NCBI RefSeq assembly: GCF_010645065.1
Contig: NZ_JAADZW010000018.1
Span: 1 to 64,000 of the forward strand
Source of the DNA: Flavobacterium fluviatile
GTDB lineage: Bacteria; Bacteroidota; Bacteroidia; Flavobacteriales; Flavobacteriaceae
Reading direction: 5' to 3'
Length of the DNA: 64,000 nt
Part shown: positions 1 through 7,216 of the stretch, one piece after another
How positions within the stretch are numbered: position 1 is the stretch's first letter
How the letters are laid out: each line of letters starts with the position of its first letter
The notes under the pieces: model-generated
The model's database searches: none
What the model was told of the DNA's origin: nothing
The model's input: the letters and a program-made list of their open reading frames with translations, nothing else
Position numbers and translations under genes: made by a program

Positions 1-47
1 GCATTATTAAATATAAACCTTTTCTGCCTTTTATACAATTGTTTTGC

Positions 48-55
48 TATATTTG
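48..55 (+). promoter_or_regulatory. Bacteroidetes -7 box upstream of the SUKH-like gene
   Basis: TATATTTG matches the Bacteroidetes TAnnTTTG -7 consensus exactly and lies about 95 bases before the ATG at 151. No clear -33 TTG is seen at the usual 17-23 base spacing, so this is a motif match only. Confidence 0.4.
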
Positions 56-84
56 GAACTCAACAAACGGAAGTTTTATCACAG

Positions 85-103
85 ACTGACGTTAGCCGTC
101 AGT
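85..103. repeat. Perfect 7-bp hairpin containing GTTAGCC
   Basis: ACTGACG (85-91) pairs perfectly with CGTCAGT (97-103) around the loop TTAGC. It contains GTTAGCC, close to the integron core GTTRRRY. The reverse complement of TTAGCC recurs at the end of the next gene unit (704-709, GGCTAA), so the gene between is bracketed by complementary half-sites. It could be the right end of an upstream attC-like site; a simple regulatory hairpin is the alternative. Confidence 0.4.
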
Positions 104-150
104 TTGGCGCGACAGCGGAGAATAAGAATATTGATAAAAGGAAAAATAAA

Positions 151-690
151 ATGAATCTTTTCAGTAAACTATTTAATAGCAACGAAAAACCAAATTTAAA
201 TTTATTGTTCGAGAATGAAAAGTTCAAAAAGTTCATTTCAAAAGCAGAAAACATATCGATTGGCTTTAGCGAAATAAATGTATTCAAATTAGAGCAAATT
301 GAAAAAGAACAAATCGGATATAGCGTAACAGAAAATGGAAAATCATTAGTCGGAAATAAGAATGGAGATTGGAAAAAAAATTGGATTGTAATTGCGACTG
401 ACAATATGGATGATCCAATATTTGTAGATATTGAAAATCCGAATTTACCAGTTTTTATCTCTGAACACGGAAACGGAGAATGGGAAGAAAATTACATATC
501 AATTTCAATTGAAAAATTTCTATCAATTTTAAGTGATTTAAAAGTTTTATCGTTCAACAGACAAAATCCAGTTGAAATCGAGAAAAATCCAATTTCACAA
601 ACTGAATTAGAATTGTTTTTAGCTAAAACTAAAAATGATAATAATTGGATGGATATTGAATATTGGAAAATATTTTTAGAAAATGATTAA
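151..690 (+). CDS. SUKH (SMI1/KNR4)-like protein, probable immunity protein
   Basis: This 179-residue soluble protein has no signal peptide. The central part (about residues 55-115) reads like a SMI1/KNR4 (SUKH) fold: a run with GYSVTENG, a Lys/Trp-rich stretch (DWKKNWIVIATDN), a D-P-I-F-V-D-I element, then H-G-N-G-E-W before a helix at the end of the fold. In that superfamily the segment describing whether the product is 'in use' (D-P-I/F near an aromatic-rich H-G) is typical. SUKH proteins commonly neutralise secreted or contact-dependent toxins. No partner toxin is adjacent, so it would be an orphan immunity gene. It lies in an accessory patch followed after 20 bases by an antisense group II intron end. 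Family assignment is from motif resemblance only. Confidence 0.6.
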   Translation: MNLFSKLFNSNEKPNLNLLFENEKFKKFISKAENISIGFSEINVFKLEQIEKEQIGYSVTENGKSLVGNKNGDWKKNWIVIATDNMDDPIFVDIENPNLPVFISEHGNGEWEENYISISIEKFLSILSDLKVLSFNRQNPVEIEKNPISQTELELFLAKTKNDNNWMDIEYWKIFLEND

Positions 691-710
691 TAAAAAACCG
701 AACGGCTAAA

Positions 711-1132
711 TCGAGTAGACGGCTCCGCCAGTAACTGACGGAGTGCTCCTCTCACACCACCGAGCCCTTCGGCTTAGCTCAGGATAAACCAAGCGGGTCA
801 CGTACCCGGCGGTTCGAAAAGTGATGGGTTAAGTTCGATGTAAACATCCGTCAAGGATTGATAGCCTTTCTGTTTTAGTCGTTTCAAGGTAATGGTGGTA
901 CTTAAAACCGGACTCTGAGCAATTCCCAACCGCCTTTTCGGGTGCGACTAAAAGCATAGGCGTGGTCTGGGTCAACTCCTAATCGGATGAGATTTTTTCT
1001 CTTCCTTTCAGGCTTCTTCCAGTCGTGCCAGATGCAGTAACGCAGTCGGTTTCTGAGCCAGCCGTCTAAATCTCGTAGTTTGCCTGCGATATTCGTTCCC
1101 CGAAAATAGTTTAACCATCCTCGTTGCCAGAC
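711..1132 (-). mobile_element. Truncated group II intron, 3' end
   Basis: Read on the minus strand, this is the 3' part of a bacterial group II intron: the last third of the maturase gene, then the domain V/VI region with GGTGGTGTGAGAGGA and the terminal CTACTCGAT typical of many bacterial introns of this kind. The 5' part (ribozyme domains I-IV and most of the reverse transcriptase) is missing; the intron stops abruptly near 1132, just before the next gene at 1141. It is antisense to the flanking genes. The 3' exon begins TTAGCC. This accounts for the 450-base stretch without an intact gene between 691 and 1140. Its domain V/VI is about 85-90 percent identical by eye to a second copy at 2072-2192. 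Confidence 0.85.
798..1132 (-). pseudogene. Group II intron reverse transcriptase/maturase remnant (C-terminal)
   Basis: The minus strand encodes the maturase-specific (GIIM) C-terminus: it starts WQRGWLNYFRG, continues through a D-L-D-G-W-L-R stretch and R-Y-C-I-W-H-D-W-K, and ends with LNPSLFEPPGT and a TGA at 798-800. About 110 codons remain of a protein normally above 400 residues. One base is missing after the Gly-Gly-Trp codons (around 925), where the frame should pass into I-A-Q-S-P-V-L. The gene is therefore both truncated and frameshifted and cannot support retrohoming by itself. Confidence 0.85.
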
Positions 1133-1140
1133 TTAAAAAA

Positions 1141-1335
1141 ATGGTAAATTGGCAATTCGTAGATAAGGAGCTTTATTTACAAGCTATGGAAAGAAGCCCG
1201 ATTAATGATTTGGAATTGAGAACATTATTAAATGCTAACTTAACAGAAGACATCAATAATAGAGAAATAATTTTTAAAGGAATCGAACAATCCTATTATT
1301 ATGAAGGATATAAAAAGGAAGATGATGACGAATAA
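1141..1335 (+). CDS. Small hypothetical protein, 64 residues
   Basis: A short acidic protein (C-terminus KKEDDDE) with no recognised domain, no signal peptide and no membrane segment. Its ATG lies only about 8 bases from the truncated end of the group II intron, so the natural promoter or even the N-terminus may have been lost when the intron was deleted. It precedes the HigBA-like pair by 83 bases and could belong to the same transferred unit. No homologue is recognised. Confidence 0.45.
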   Translation: MVNWQFVDKELYLQAMERSPINDLELRTLLNANLTEDINNREIIFKGIEQSYYYEGYKKEDDDE

Positions 1336-1382
1336 TTTTCTCAATATCACTTAAAGAAAACGTAGAAAAGAACTTCAAAAAA

Positions 1383-1414
1383 TTTGCTTCTTGTTAACTT
1401 TTAAGATAACTTTG
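1383..1414 (+). promoter_or_regulatory. Promoter of the HigBA-like operon
   Basis: TTTG at 1383-1386 and TAACTTTG at 1407-1414 match the Bacteroidetes -33/-7 elements with a 20-base spacer. The expected transcription start lies at or within a few bases of the ATG at 1419, so the toxin mRNA may be leaderless or nearly so. Confidence 0.6.
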
Positions 1415-1418
1415 CTGA

Positions 1419-1718
1419 ATGAGCAGAGAAATCATATTTTATGAAAATCACTTTATTGAATTTTACCAACAACAAGATGGAAAGGTAAAAGAGAAAATAA
1501 AATACGTTCTTGAATTAATAAAACAGGTTGAAAAAGTTCCTGAAAAATTCCTAAAATACTTAACTGGTACAAATGGATTGTATGAAATTCGAATTGAATA
1601 TCAATCAAATATTTACCGAATATTTTGCTGTTTTGACAAAGGAAAGTTGGTTATTCTTTTTAATGGTTTTCAAAAAAAGACACAAAAAACTCCAAAATGG
1701 AATTGGAAAAAGCTTTAG
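1419..1718 (+). CDS. HigB/Gp49-like (RelE/ParE superfamily) toxin
   Basis: This 99-residue basic protein has the compact RelE/ParE shape: an N-terminal strand (REIIFYE), two helices (about residues 20-50), and a central beta-sheet containing GLYEIRIEYQSNIYRIFCCF, which fits the phage Gp49-like/HigB family (L-x-E-x-R...Y-R). It ends in a basic tail (K-T-P-K-W-N-W-K-K). HigB-type toxins cleave mRNA on the ribosome. The order toxin first, XRE antitoxin second is the usual HigBA order; the antitoxin starts 40 bases downstream. The operon sits between two group II intron remnants, a setting consistent with a mobile or cassette-borne stability module. Confidence 0.85.
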   Translation: MSREIIFYENHFIEFYQQQDGKVKEKIKYVLELIKQVEKVPEKFLKYLTGTNGLYEIRIEYQSNIYRIFCCFDKGKLVILFNGFQKKTQKTPKWNWKKL

Positions 1719-1758
1719 GTTTAATGAATGAATATTTTCAACAGAAAAACAAATAATT

Positions 1759-2058
1759 ATGAAAGAATATAAAAACATAAAAACATTTGATCAACTTATT
1801 GAAGTTGAGCATGGAAAAATTGGAACCGAAAGTAGAAACACTTATGAAGAAAAAACTCAAATGTTTATAATCAGTGAAATGCTAAAAGAAGCAAGAAAAG
1901 AAGCGAAAATTACACAAGAAGAACTTGCTCAAAAAACTGGCACAAAGAAAAGTTACATTTCAAGAATTGAGAATGCAAAAGGAAATATTCAACTTTCTAC
2001 ATTGATTAGAATTTTCGAAATTGGGCTCAATAAAAGAATCGGGTTAACTTTCTTATAA
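1759..2058 (+). CDS. HigA-like XRE-family antitoxin
   Basis: A 99-residue protein with a Cro/C1-type helix-turn-helix at about residues 45-85: LKEARKEAKITQEELAQKTG, then K-S-Y-I-S-R-I-E-N as recognition helix. The first 40 residues probably carry the toxin-neutralising part. It forms the second gene of the HigBA-like pair. Such antitoxins bind and inactivate the toxin and repress their own promoter (candidate at 1383-1414). An attC-like half-site and a second intron remnant begin within 15 bases of its stop codon. Confidence 0.88.
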   Translation: MKEYKNIKTFDQLIEVEHGKIGTESRNTYEEKTQMFIISEMLKEARKEAKITQEELAQKTGTKKSYISRIENAKGNIQLSTLIRIFEIGLNKRIGLTFL

Positions 2059-2071
2059 AATTACAGCACCT

Positions 2072-2192
2072 AATCGAGTAGACGGCTCCGCCAGTAACTG
2101 ATGGAGTGCACCTCTCACACCACCGAGCCATCCGGCTTAGTTCAGGATAAAACAAGCGGTCACGTATCCGGCGGTTCAAAGTTATGGGTTAA
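2072..2192 (-). mobile_element. Second truncated group II intron 3' end (domain V/VI only)
   Basis: This stretch is nearly the same as 711-832: it ends in CTACTCGAT on the minus strand, carries GGTGGTGTGAGAGGTG, and extends just into the position where the maturase stop region would be (AACCCATAAC...). Everything upstream of that is lost. It is antisense to the genes, as in the first copy, and its 3' exon starts TTAGGTGC. The remaining bases to 2368 (AT-rich, including the short inverted repeat GGTTAATCTTAACC at about 2188-2201) show no gene. Confidence 0.8.
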
Positions 2193-2368
2193 TCTTAACC
2201 TGTCCTTATTTTAAACTTACCCACTTTTGGGAGAGTGTCTCCATAATTTTCTGAAACATCTGGACATTAATTGCAAGTTATACAAACAAAACAACATTAA
2301 GTTGGCAAGAAAACTCTACACAGCACTGCCAGAATAAAAAAACAAAAATCAATTTAAAAGATAAACTC

Positions 2369-2794
2369 ATGGCAATTATCAATCCGCACATTAACTTCAA
2401 CGGAAATGCTGAACCAGCATTCCACTTCTACAAATCAGTATTTGGTGGAGAATTCATCAAAATTATACGCTTCAAAGATATATCAGGCTCTGAATATCAA
2501 GTACCGGAAAATGAAGCAAATAAGATAATGTATATTGCGTTGCCTGTTGGTCCAAATCTTTTAATAGCGAATGACGTTCCGGAAAGTATGGGGAAAGTAA
2601 ATGAAAATGAAAACAGATCTAAGATTTCTATAAGTGCAGAAAGCCGCGAAGAAGCCGACAAATTATTTATCGGACTTTCAGCAGGCGGAAATGTCGAAGT
2701 ACATCCCGGAGATCATCCTGGCGATTCTTATTTTGCGATGTTTAGAGACAAATTCGGCATTGAATGGATAGTAGATTTTAACCAGAAAGTATAA
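2369..2794 (+). CDS. VOC superfamily protein, PhnB-like
   Basis: A 141-residue protein with the paired beta-alpha-beta-beta-beta layout of the vicinal oxygen chelate fold. The start I-N-P-H-I-N-F-N-G-N-A-E-P-A-F-H-F-Y-K-S is typical of the PhnB-like branch, as are a middle V-H-P-G-D-H-P and a C-terminal YFAMFRDKFGIEWIVDF. Members resemble glyoxalases or fosfomycin-resistance proteins, but substrates are mostly unknown, so no reaction is assigned. Full length for the family. It starts the block of small plus-strand genes after the intron remnants. Confidence 0.85.
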   Translation: MAIINPHINFNGNAEPAFHFYKSVFGGEFIKIIRFKDISGSEYQVPENEANKIMYIALPVGPNLLIANDVPESMGKVNENENRSKISISAESREEADKLFIGLSAGGNVEVHPGDHPGDSYFAMFRDKFGIEWIVDFNQKV

Positions 2795-2886
2795 TGGAAT
2801 GTATAAACTAACAAACGTATAAAGCGGTTGTGTTGGTAAAAAGCATCTAAAATCTTGCAAGTACAATTAAACAGAGTGTTAACTTC

Positions 2887-3498
2887 ATGGAAGAAGGATT
2901 TCAAAAAGCAAAAGGGCGAAATAAAATTCTCATTCAGAAACGTTTGGGTGAAATTGAAATCGAACAAATCAAAAAACATAAAAACAGCCCCGAAATTGGG
3001 TTATGGCACATCAAAAAAAGAGATTTGGATTTTTTAGAATTCCTTCCAAAATTAAAGATTGTGGAATTGTACAGTGTGCATACAGTTAATTTTGACGCAT
3101 TGGCCAGGATAGATACACTGGAAAGTCTTTTTTTGCATACTATCAAAAATCACGAAGATTTGTCGTTTATTAATCAGTTGACACAAATTAAAGAACTTGA
3201 TTTACTGTATCTGCCCAAACTTGAAAAATTTCCTGATTTGAGCAACTGTAAAAATCTGAAACGATTAAGAATTTGGCAGTGCAAAAGGCTTACGGATATT
3301 CAGTCTCTAACTTTAATTCCGAATCTTGAAGAATTTGAAATCGCAGATACACCGCAAGCTCCCGATGATTTGGAATTTCTAATAAAAGCACCCAACATAA
3401 AATATATCTCAGGAGAGTTTGGAGGAACTAAAAAAAACAATCTGTTTGAAGAATTGCTTAAAAAGCATGGAAAAGAAAAATATGGATCAACAACCTGA
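2887..3498 (+). CDS. Leucine-rich-repeat-like protein
   Basis: This 203-residue protein lacks a signal peptide. From about residue 50 it shows repeats of 20-24 residues with L-x-x-L-x-x-L-x-L spacing (for example FLPKLKIVELYSVHTVNF, then ELDLLYLPKLEKFPDLSNC, then LKRLRIWQCKRL), which form a short LRR solenoid of five to six repeats. No enzyme motif is present; a protein-binding role is the only thing the fold suggests. The ATG at 2887 is used because the LRR frame starts there. The 3' end overlaps the start of the following DUF1801 gene by 17 bases, which suggests translational coupling. Confidence 0.65.
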   Translation: MEEGFQKAKGRNKILIQKRLGEIEIEQIKKHKNSPEIGLWHIKKRDLDFLEFLPKLKIVELYSVHTVNFDALARIDTLESLFLHTIKNHEDLSFINQLTQIKELDLLYLPKLEKFPDLSNCKNLKRLRIWQCKRLTDIQSLTLIPNLEEFEIADTPQAPDDLEFLIKAPNIKYISGEFGGTKKNNLFEELLKKHGKEKYGSTT

Positions 3499-3853
3499 TA
3501 ACTTTTATTTAAACAAAGCAGAGCCAAATAAGAGCTGTCTGCTTGCTTTGCGGAGTATTATACTGAATCAGGACGCCAATATTACCGAAACAAAGAAATG
3601 GGGAATGCCATGTTTTTGTTACAACAAAAAAATGTTCTGCTATTTATGGACAGATAAAAAAACAGACAAACCCTATCTTTTGATGGTTGAAGGAAAACAC
3701 CTTGACCACCCGCAGTTAGAACAAGGCGACCGTACCAGAATGAAGATTTTCAGGGTTAATCCTGATGAGGATTTACCTGTAAAAACCATTGCAAACATCT
3801 TGCAGAATGCTTTGGACTTATACAGAACAGGAAAAATAAAAATCAAAGGATGA
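3482..3853 (+). CDS. DUF1801 (YdhG-like) protein
   Basis: A 123-residue protein of the DUF1801/YdhG type: W-G-M-P-C-F-C-Y near residue 40 followed by a beta-sheet and the PYLLMVEGKHLDHPQL element, then G-D-R-T-R-M-K. Biochemical roles in this family are unsettled; some members are described as iron chaperone-like. The open frame extends upstream to 3419 inside the LRR gene, but the residues before Met at 3482 look unlike the family, so this start (or Met at 3467) is preferred. It is one of three DUF1801 relatives in the first 12 kb. Confidence 0.7.
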   Translation: MDQQPDNFYLNKAEPNKSCLLALRSIILNQDANITETKKWGMPCFCYNKKMFCYLWTDKKTDKPYLLMVEGKHLDHPQLEQGDRTRMKIFRVNPDEDLPVKTIANILQNALDLYRTGKIKIKG

Positions 3854-4024
3854 GCGATAAATTCAATATTTGCAGCGCTGGCAATGTACACTATTTAGAG
3901 CTTGTTTTTTAACTTTACCAAATTATACCAGCAGAACATTCTTCCTTTCAAGTTTTAAGCATATTATTTAATCAAAAACACTTAAATTTCATAACTTAGA
4001 TTTCTTTTTTTAAAGCGATTTGTC

Positions 4025-4393
4025 ATGACTAAGAAATCCATAGCCCGAAACTTTCTAAAACTCGCTGCTACAGGGCATTCTCACGAAGCATTTCGACTGT
4101 ACGTCAGTCAAAATTTCAAACATCATAATGCTTATTTTAAAGGAGATGCCGACACTCTGATGCTGGCCATGGAAGAATCTGCAAGAACCAACCCAAATAA
4201 GGTTTTACAGATTCATCATGTTTTAAGAGATGGGGATTTGGTTGCAGTTCATTCGCATGTCAAACAAAATTCAGCAGATTCCGGTGTCGCTGTTGTTCAT
4301 ATTTTTCGATTTGAATCAGACAAAATTGTGGAACTTTGGGATTTAGGGCAGCCAATTCCTAAGAAAAGGATTAATGAAAACGGAATGTTTTAA
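4025..4393 (+). CDS. SnoaL-like (NTF2 fold) protein
   Basis: A 122-residue protein with the SnoaL-like cone fold pattern: helix-rich N-terminus (A-R-N-F-L-K-L-A), F-K-H-H-N-A-Y as the first strand with the paired histidines, a middle R-D-G-D-L-V-A-V-H-S-H strand and the C-terminal V-V-H-I-F-R-F-E...K-I-V-E-L-W-D sheet. Family members include polyketide cyclase-like and ester or epoxide-handling enzymes, and many are of unknown substrate. The 171 bases upstream of it show no gene. The stop codon region overlaps an upstream extension of the next reading frame. Confidence 0.8.
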   Translation: MTKKSIARNFLKLAATGHSHEAFRLYVSQNFKHHNAYFKGDADTLMLAMEESARTNPNKVLQIHHVLRDGDLVAVHSHVKQNSADSGVAVVHIFRFESDKIVELWDLGQPIPKKRINENGMF

Positions 4394-4454
4394 ACTAAAT
4401 TTAAACATAGAAAGAATACACAGAATAAAAAAACATCAAAACAAAATCACCGTA

Positions 4455-5495
4455 ATGACGCTAATTAGAATATCCTTTATATTTTCTTTGTTTTTTCTTC
4501 TGTCCAGCTGCAATTCATTCGCTCAAAAAAAAGGCTATACGAACCAAATTGACAGTTTAATTAAATTTGCCGAGCCTAAATTTAATGGTGTCGTTCTAAT
4601 TACCCAAAAAGGGAAAAAATTATATTCTAAAGTTCATGGTTTTAGCAATTTTGAAACCAAAAAGCCATTAAAATCAAATACTCAATTCGAAATTATGTCG
4701 AACAGCAAACAAATTGCTGCAGTCCTGATTTTATTGGAAGTCGAAAGAGGTAAAATCAATCTGAATTCTCCAATAAAAAAATATCTGTCGGAACTTACCC
4801 AGCCCTGGGCAGATTCTGTTACCGTTCATCAGCTTCTAAATCATTCACACGGCATTATTGATTTGCAAAAACCTTTAGAATTTGAACCCGGAACGCAATT
4901 TAAATACGGAAATCTAAATTTTAGCCTGCTTGGAAAAATTGTAGAATTCAGCACCCAAAAAAATTATTCGGAAGTTGCAGATTCGCTTTTTAAGAAATTA
5001 AAAATGAACCATACTTTTTGTTACTCTAAAGATAAAAATCAAAATCTGGCAACAGGATATTACAATGCAAAAAATGTTCTGAATTCAGTTAATTCCAGTC
5101 AGATTAACTCCGAAAACTTAGGCGCAGACGGCATAATTTCAACTGCTGAAGATTTAGCTATCTGGAACAACAATCTCCATAAAGGAAAAATTCTAAAGCC
5201 TGAGTCGTACAAAATGATGACAACTAATACCATTTTGTCCCAACATAATTTCTTCGGAAAAGAAAAAGAAGGTTACGGCTACGGAATTAGAATTATCGAA
5301 AAAGATTCCATAAAATATCTGGGGCATACAGGACTTGGCGATGGATTTTCTTCTGTAAATTTGTATTTCCCCGAAAGTGATATAAGTTTCATTGTTTTAG
5401 AAAATCAGATGAATGAAGATTCTAATTTGTTTTATGCATCAGCATTCAAAATCAAAAATATTCTTTTGAAAAGCAATCTCTTCAATAAAAACTAA
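4455..5495 (+). CDS. Serine hydrolase, beta-lactamase/PBP-like (class C fold), lipoprotein
   Basis: This is a 346-residue exported serine hydrolase. The start at 4455 gives a clean lipoprotein signal (hydrophobic stretch then L-L-S-S-C), whereas the longer frame from 4374 adds an implausible charged leader. The active-site set of the class C beta-lactamase-like family is present: S82-N-S-K85 (SxxK), Y-G-N around residue 155, and H-T-G near residue 295. The family includes esterases, D-aminopeptidases and penicillin-binding-like enzymes, so the substrate is not predicted. It would act at the cell envelope. It lies 6 bases upstream of a DUF1801 gene, likely co-transcribed. Confidence 0.85.
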   Translation: MTLIRISFIFSLFFLLSSCNSFAQKKGYTNQIDSLIKFAEPKFNGVVLITQKGKKLYSKVHGFSNFETKKPLKSNTQFEIMSNSKQIAAVLILLEVERGKINLNSPIKKYLSELTQPWADSVTVHQLLNHSHGIIDLQKPLEFEPGTQFKYGNLNFSLLGKIVEFSTQKNYSEVADSLFKKLKMNHTFCYSKDKNQNLATGYYNAKNVLNSVNSSQINSENLGADGIISTAEDLAIWNNNLHKGKILKPESYKMMTTNTILSQHNFFGKEKEGYGYGIRIIEKDSIKYLGHTGLGDGFSSVNLYFPESDISFIVLENQMNEDSNLFYASAFKIKNILLKSNLFNKN

Positions 5496-5501
5496 TAAAA
5501 G

Positions 5502-5924
5502 ATGGCTAAAAACAAAACTACAGAAACAGAAAGCAGCGTTGTTGATTTTATTAACTCCGTAGGAGATGAAGCAAAAAGAAAAGATGCTTTTGAACTTTTG
5601 GAAATAATGAAAAATGTGACTGGTTTTGAACCTAAAATGTGGGGACCAGGTATTATTGGTTTTGGAAATTATCATTACAAGTACGAAAGCGGCCATGAAG
5701 GCAACGCACCATTAGCCGGTTTTTCTCCCAGAAAAGATGCGATTTCACTTTACCTCAATTCTTCTTTCGAAAATAAAGAGGAACTGCTTTCTAAATTTGG
5801 GAAACACAAAGCCGGAAAAGGCTGTATTTATATCAAAAAATTAACTGATATTAATCTTGAAATTCTGAAAACCATGATTTCCACGTCCGTAAAAGAAATA
5901 CAAAAATTATATCCGCCAATCTAA
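5502..5924 (+). CDS. DUF1801 (YdhG-like) protein
   Basis: A 140-residue soluble protein with the DUF1801 layout: an N-terminal helical segment (S-V-V-D-F-I-N-S-V), F-E-P-K-M-W-G-P-G-I-I-G-F-G-N-Y-H-Y as the conserved core strand, then F-S-P-R-K-D-A-I-S-L-Y-L and a glycine- and lysine-rich G-K-G-C-I-Y-I-K-K element before the C-terminal helix. It sits 6 bases behind the serine hydrolase and 8 bases before the MBL hydrolase, so the three probably form one transcript. The function of the family is not established. Confidence 0.8.
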   Translation: MAKNKTTETESSVVDFINSVGDEAKRKDAFELLEIMKNVTGFEPKMWGPGIIGFGNYHYKYESGHEGNAPLAGFSPRKDAISLYLNSSFENKEELLSKFGKHKAGKGCIYIKKLTDINLEILKTMISTSVKEIQKLYPPI

Positions 5925-5932
5925 AAATAATC

Positions 5933-7030
5933 ATGAACTTAACAATAATTCTTCTTTTACTGGTATTGATTTTCTATTTTTTATTCCATCCCAGATTCGG
6001 AAAAAGACCTTCTGGAGAAAGACTGTCCAGAATACAAAAATCACCTCAATATAAAAACGGAAAATTTGAAAATGAAAATTTCACTCCCGAACTTGCGGAA
6101 GGTTATGGCTATTATGATGTATTGACCAAATTTTTATTCAAGAAGGTTGCACGAAAAATCCCCACTGACATTATTCCTTCAGTAAAAACAAATTTAAAGG
6201 AACTTCCTTTGCATCAGGATGTTTTAGTCTGGTTTGGGCATTCGTCATATTATATACAGTTTGAAGGCAAACGGTTTTTGATTGATGCGGTTTTCAGCGG
6301 GAATGCCTCTCCTGTTTACGGAACCACAAAAGCGTTTAAAGGGACAGATATTTACACCTATGATGATATTCCTGAAATTGATTATTTGCTAATCACGCAC
6401 GACCATTATGATCATTTAGATTATAAAACTATAATGGAACTGAAACCAAAAATAAAAAAAGTAATCACAGCTCTTGGCGTTGGTTCGCATTTTGAATTTT
6501 GGGGCTTTCCAACAGAAAACATTATCGAAAAAGACTGGCATGAAAAAGTAGAATTAGATCAAAATCTAACACTTTATACTGCCCCAGCGAGACATTTTTC
6601 CGGCAGAAGCATCAGGCGCTGTAATACACTCTGGACTTCTTTTATTTTAGAAACCAACGATTTCAAAATGTATCTGGGCGGCGACAGCGGTTACGATACT
6701 CACTTTGCGGCAATTGGCGATAAACATGGACCTTTTGACATTGTGCTTATTGATAATGGCCAATATAATCCGGCATGGAGATACATCCACAATTTGCCGG
6801 AAGATGTAATAAAAGCGATGAAAGACTTAAAAGCCAAAAGAGCGTTTCCGGTACATAATTCAAAATTTCCGTTGTCCCTACATTCCTGGGAGGAGCCTTT
6901 GATTAAAGTGACTGAATTGAATGCTGCTTCAGAAAATCCCGTTCCGTTGATTACACCGATGATTGGAGAGATCGTTGAACTGAAAAACGACAAACAGGAA
7001 TTTAAACAATGGTGGAAAGGATTGAAATAA
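5933..7030 (+). CDS. Membrane-anchored MBL-fold metallo-hydrolase (UlaG/NAPE-PLD-like)
   Basis: A 365-residue protein. Residues 3-17 are a single hydrophobic segment, so it is probably anchored in the inner membrane or exported. The metallo-beta-lactamase motif H156-D-H-Y-D160-H161 is intact, W-F-G-H-S-S-Y-Y precedes it, and a P-A-R-H-F-S-G-R-S element with a metal-ligand His follows near 220; G-G-D-S-G-Y and V-H-N-S-K-F supply the later Asp and His ligands. This pattern fits the branch with UlaG lactonases and N-acyl-phosphatidylethanolamine phospholipase D-like enzymes. Phospholipid hydrolysis is possible but not shown. Confidence 0.85.
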   Translation: MNLTIILLLLVLIFYFLFHPRFGKRPSGERLSRIQKSPQYKNGKFENENFTPELAEGYGYYDVLTKFLFKKVARKIPTDIIPSVKTNLKELPLHQDVLVWFGHSSYYIQFEGKRFLIDAVFSGNASPVYGTTKAFKGTDIYTYDDIPEIDYLLITHDHYDHLDYKTIMELKPKIKKVITALGVGSHFEFWGFPTENIIEKDWHEKVELDQNLTLYTAPARHFSGRSIRRCNTLWTSFILETNDFKMYLGGDSGYDTHFAAIGDKHGPFDIVLIDNGQYNPAWRYIHNLPEDVIKAMKDLKAKRAFPVHNSKFPLSLHSWEEPLIKVTELNAASENPVPLITPMIGEIVELKNDKQEFKQWWKGLK

Positions 7031-7160
7031 TGAATTTTGTAAAATGTGAATGTCTAATTTGTCATTTTCGACCTTTTGGGAGACTCGAGTGATAGAGACA
7101 GACCAAGTAAATCACGCGCTCAACTCTAGAAAGATTAGCGACATACTAAACGGAGCTTCA

Positions 7161-7189
7161 AGTGTGATTTCTCCTTCGTCGAAATGACA
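7161..7189 (+). repeat. Intergenic repeat, copy 1
   Basis: A 29-base stretch starting AGTGTGATTTC and containing CTTCGTCGAAATGACA is repeated at 8411-8439 with a single mismatch. The two copies lie upstream of consecutive genes, and the ATG inside GAAATGACA creates spurious upstream start codons. It looks like a dispersed non-coding element of this genome. Confidence 0.7.
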
Positions 7190-7216
7190 AGACTGAACAT
7201 AAACCTTAAAATAAAA

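Noticed and set aside
798..1132. Retron or diversity-generating reverse transcriptase
   Set aside because: The remaining residues are the GIIM maturase tail with typical group II intron 3' RNA; there is no msr/msd or template/variable repeat pair.
1141..2058. Possible abortive-infection or larger defence island around HigBA
   Set aside because: Only one toxin-antitoxin pair and a 64-residue unknown are present; no nuclease, helicase or reverse transcriptase with a non-intron signature is seen.
2678..2979. Two overlapping minus-strand open frames near 2678-2979
   Set aside because: They overlap the VOC and LRR genes in other frames, lack ribosome-binding context and have composition typical of antisense shadows.
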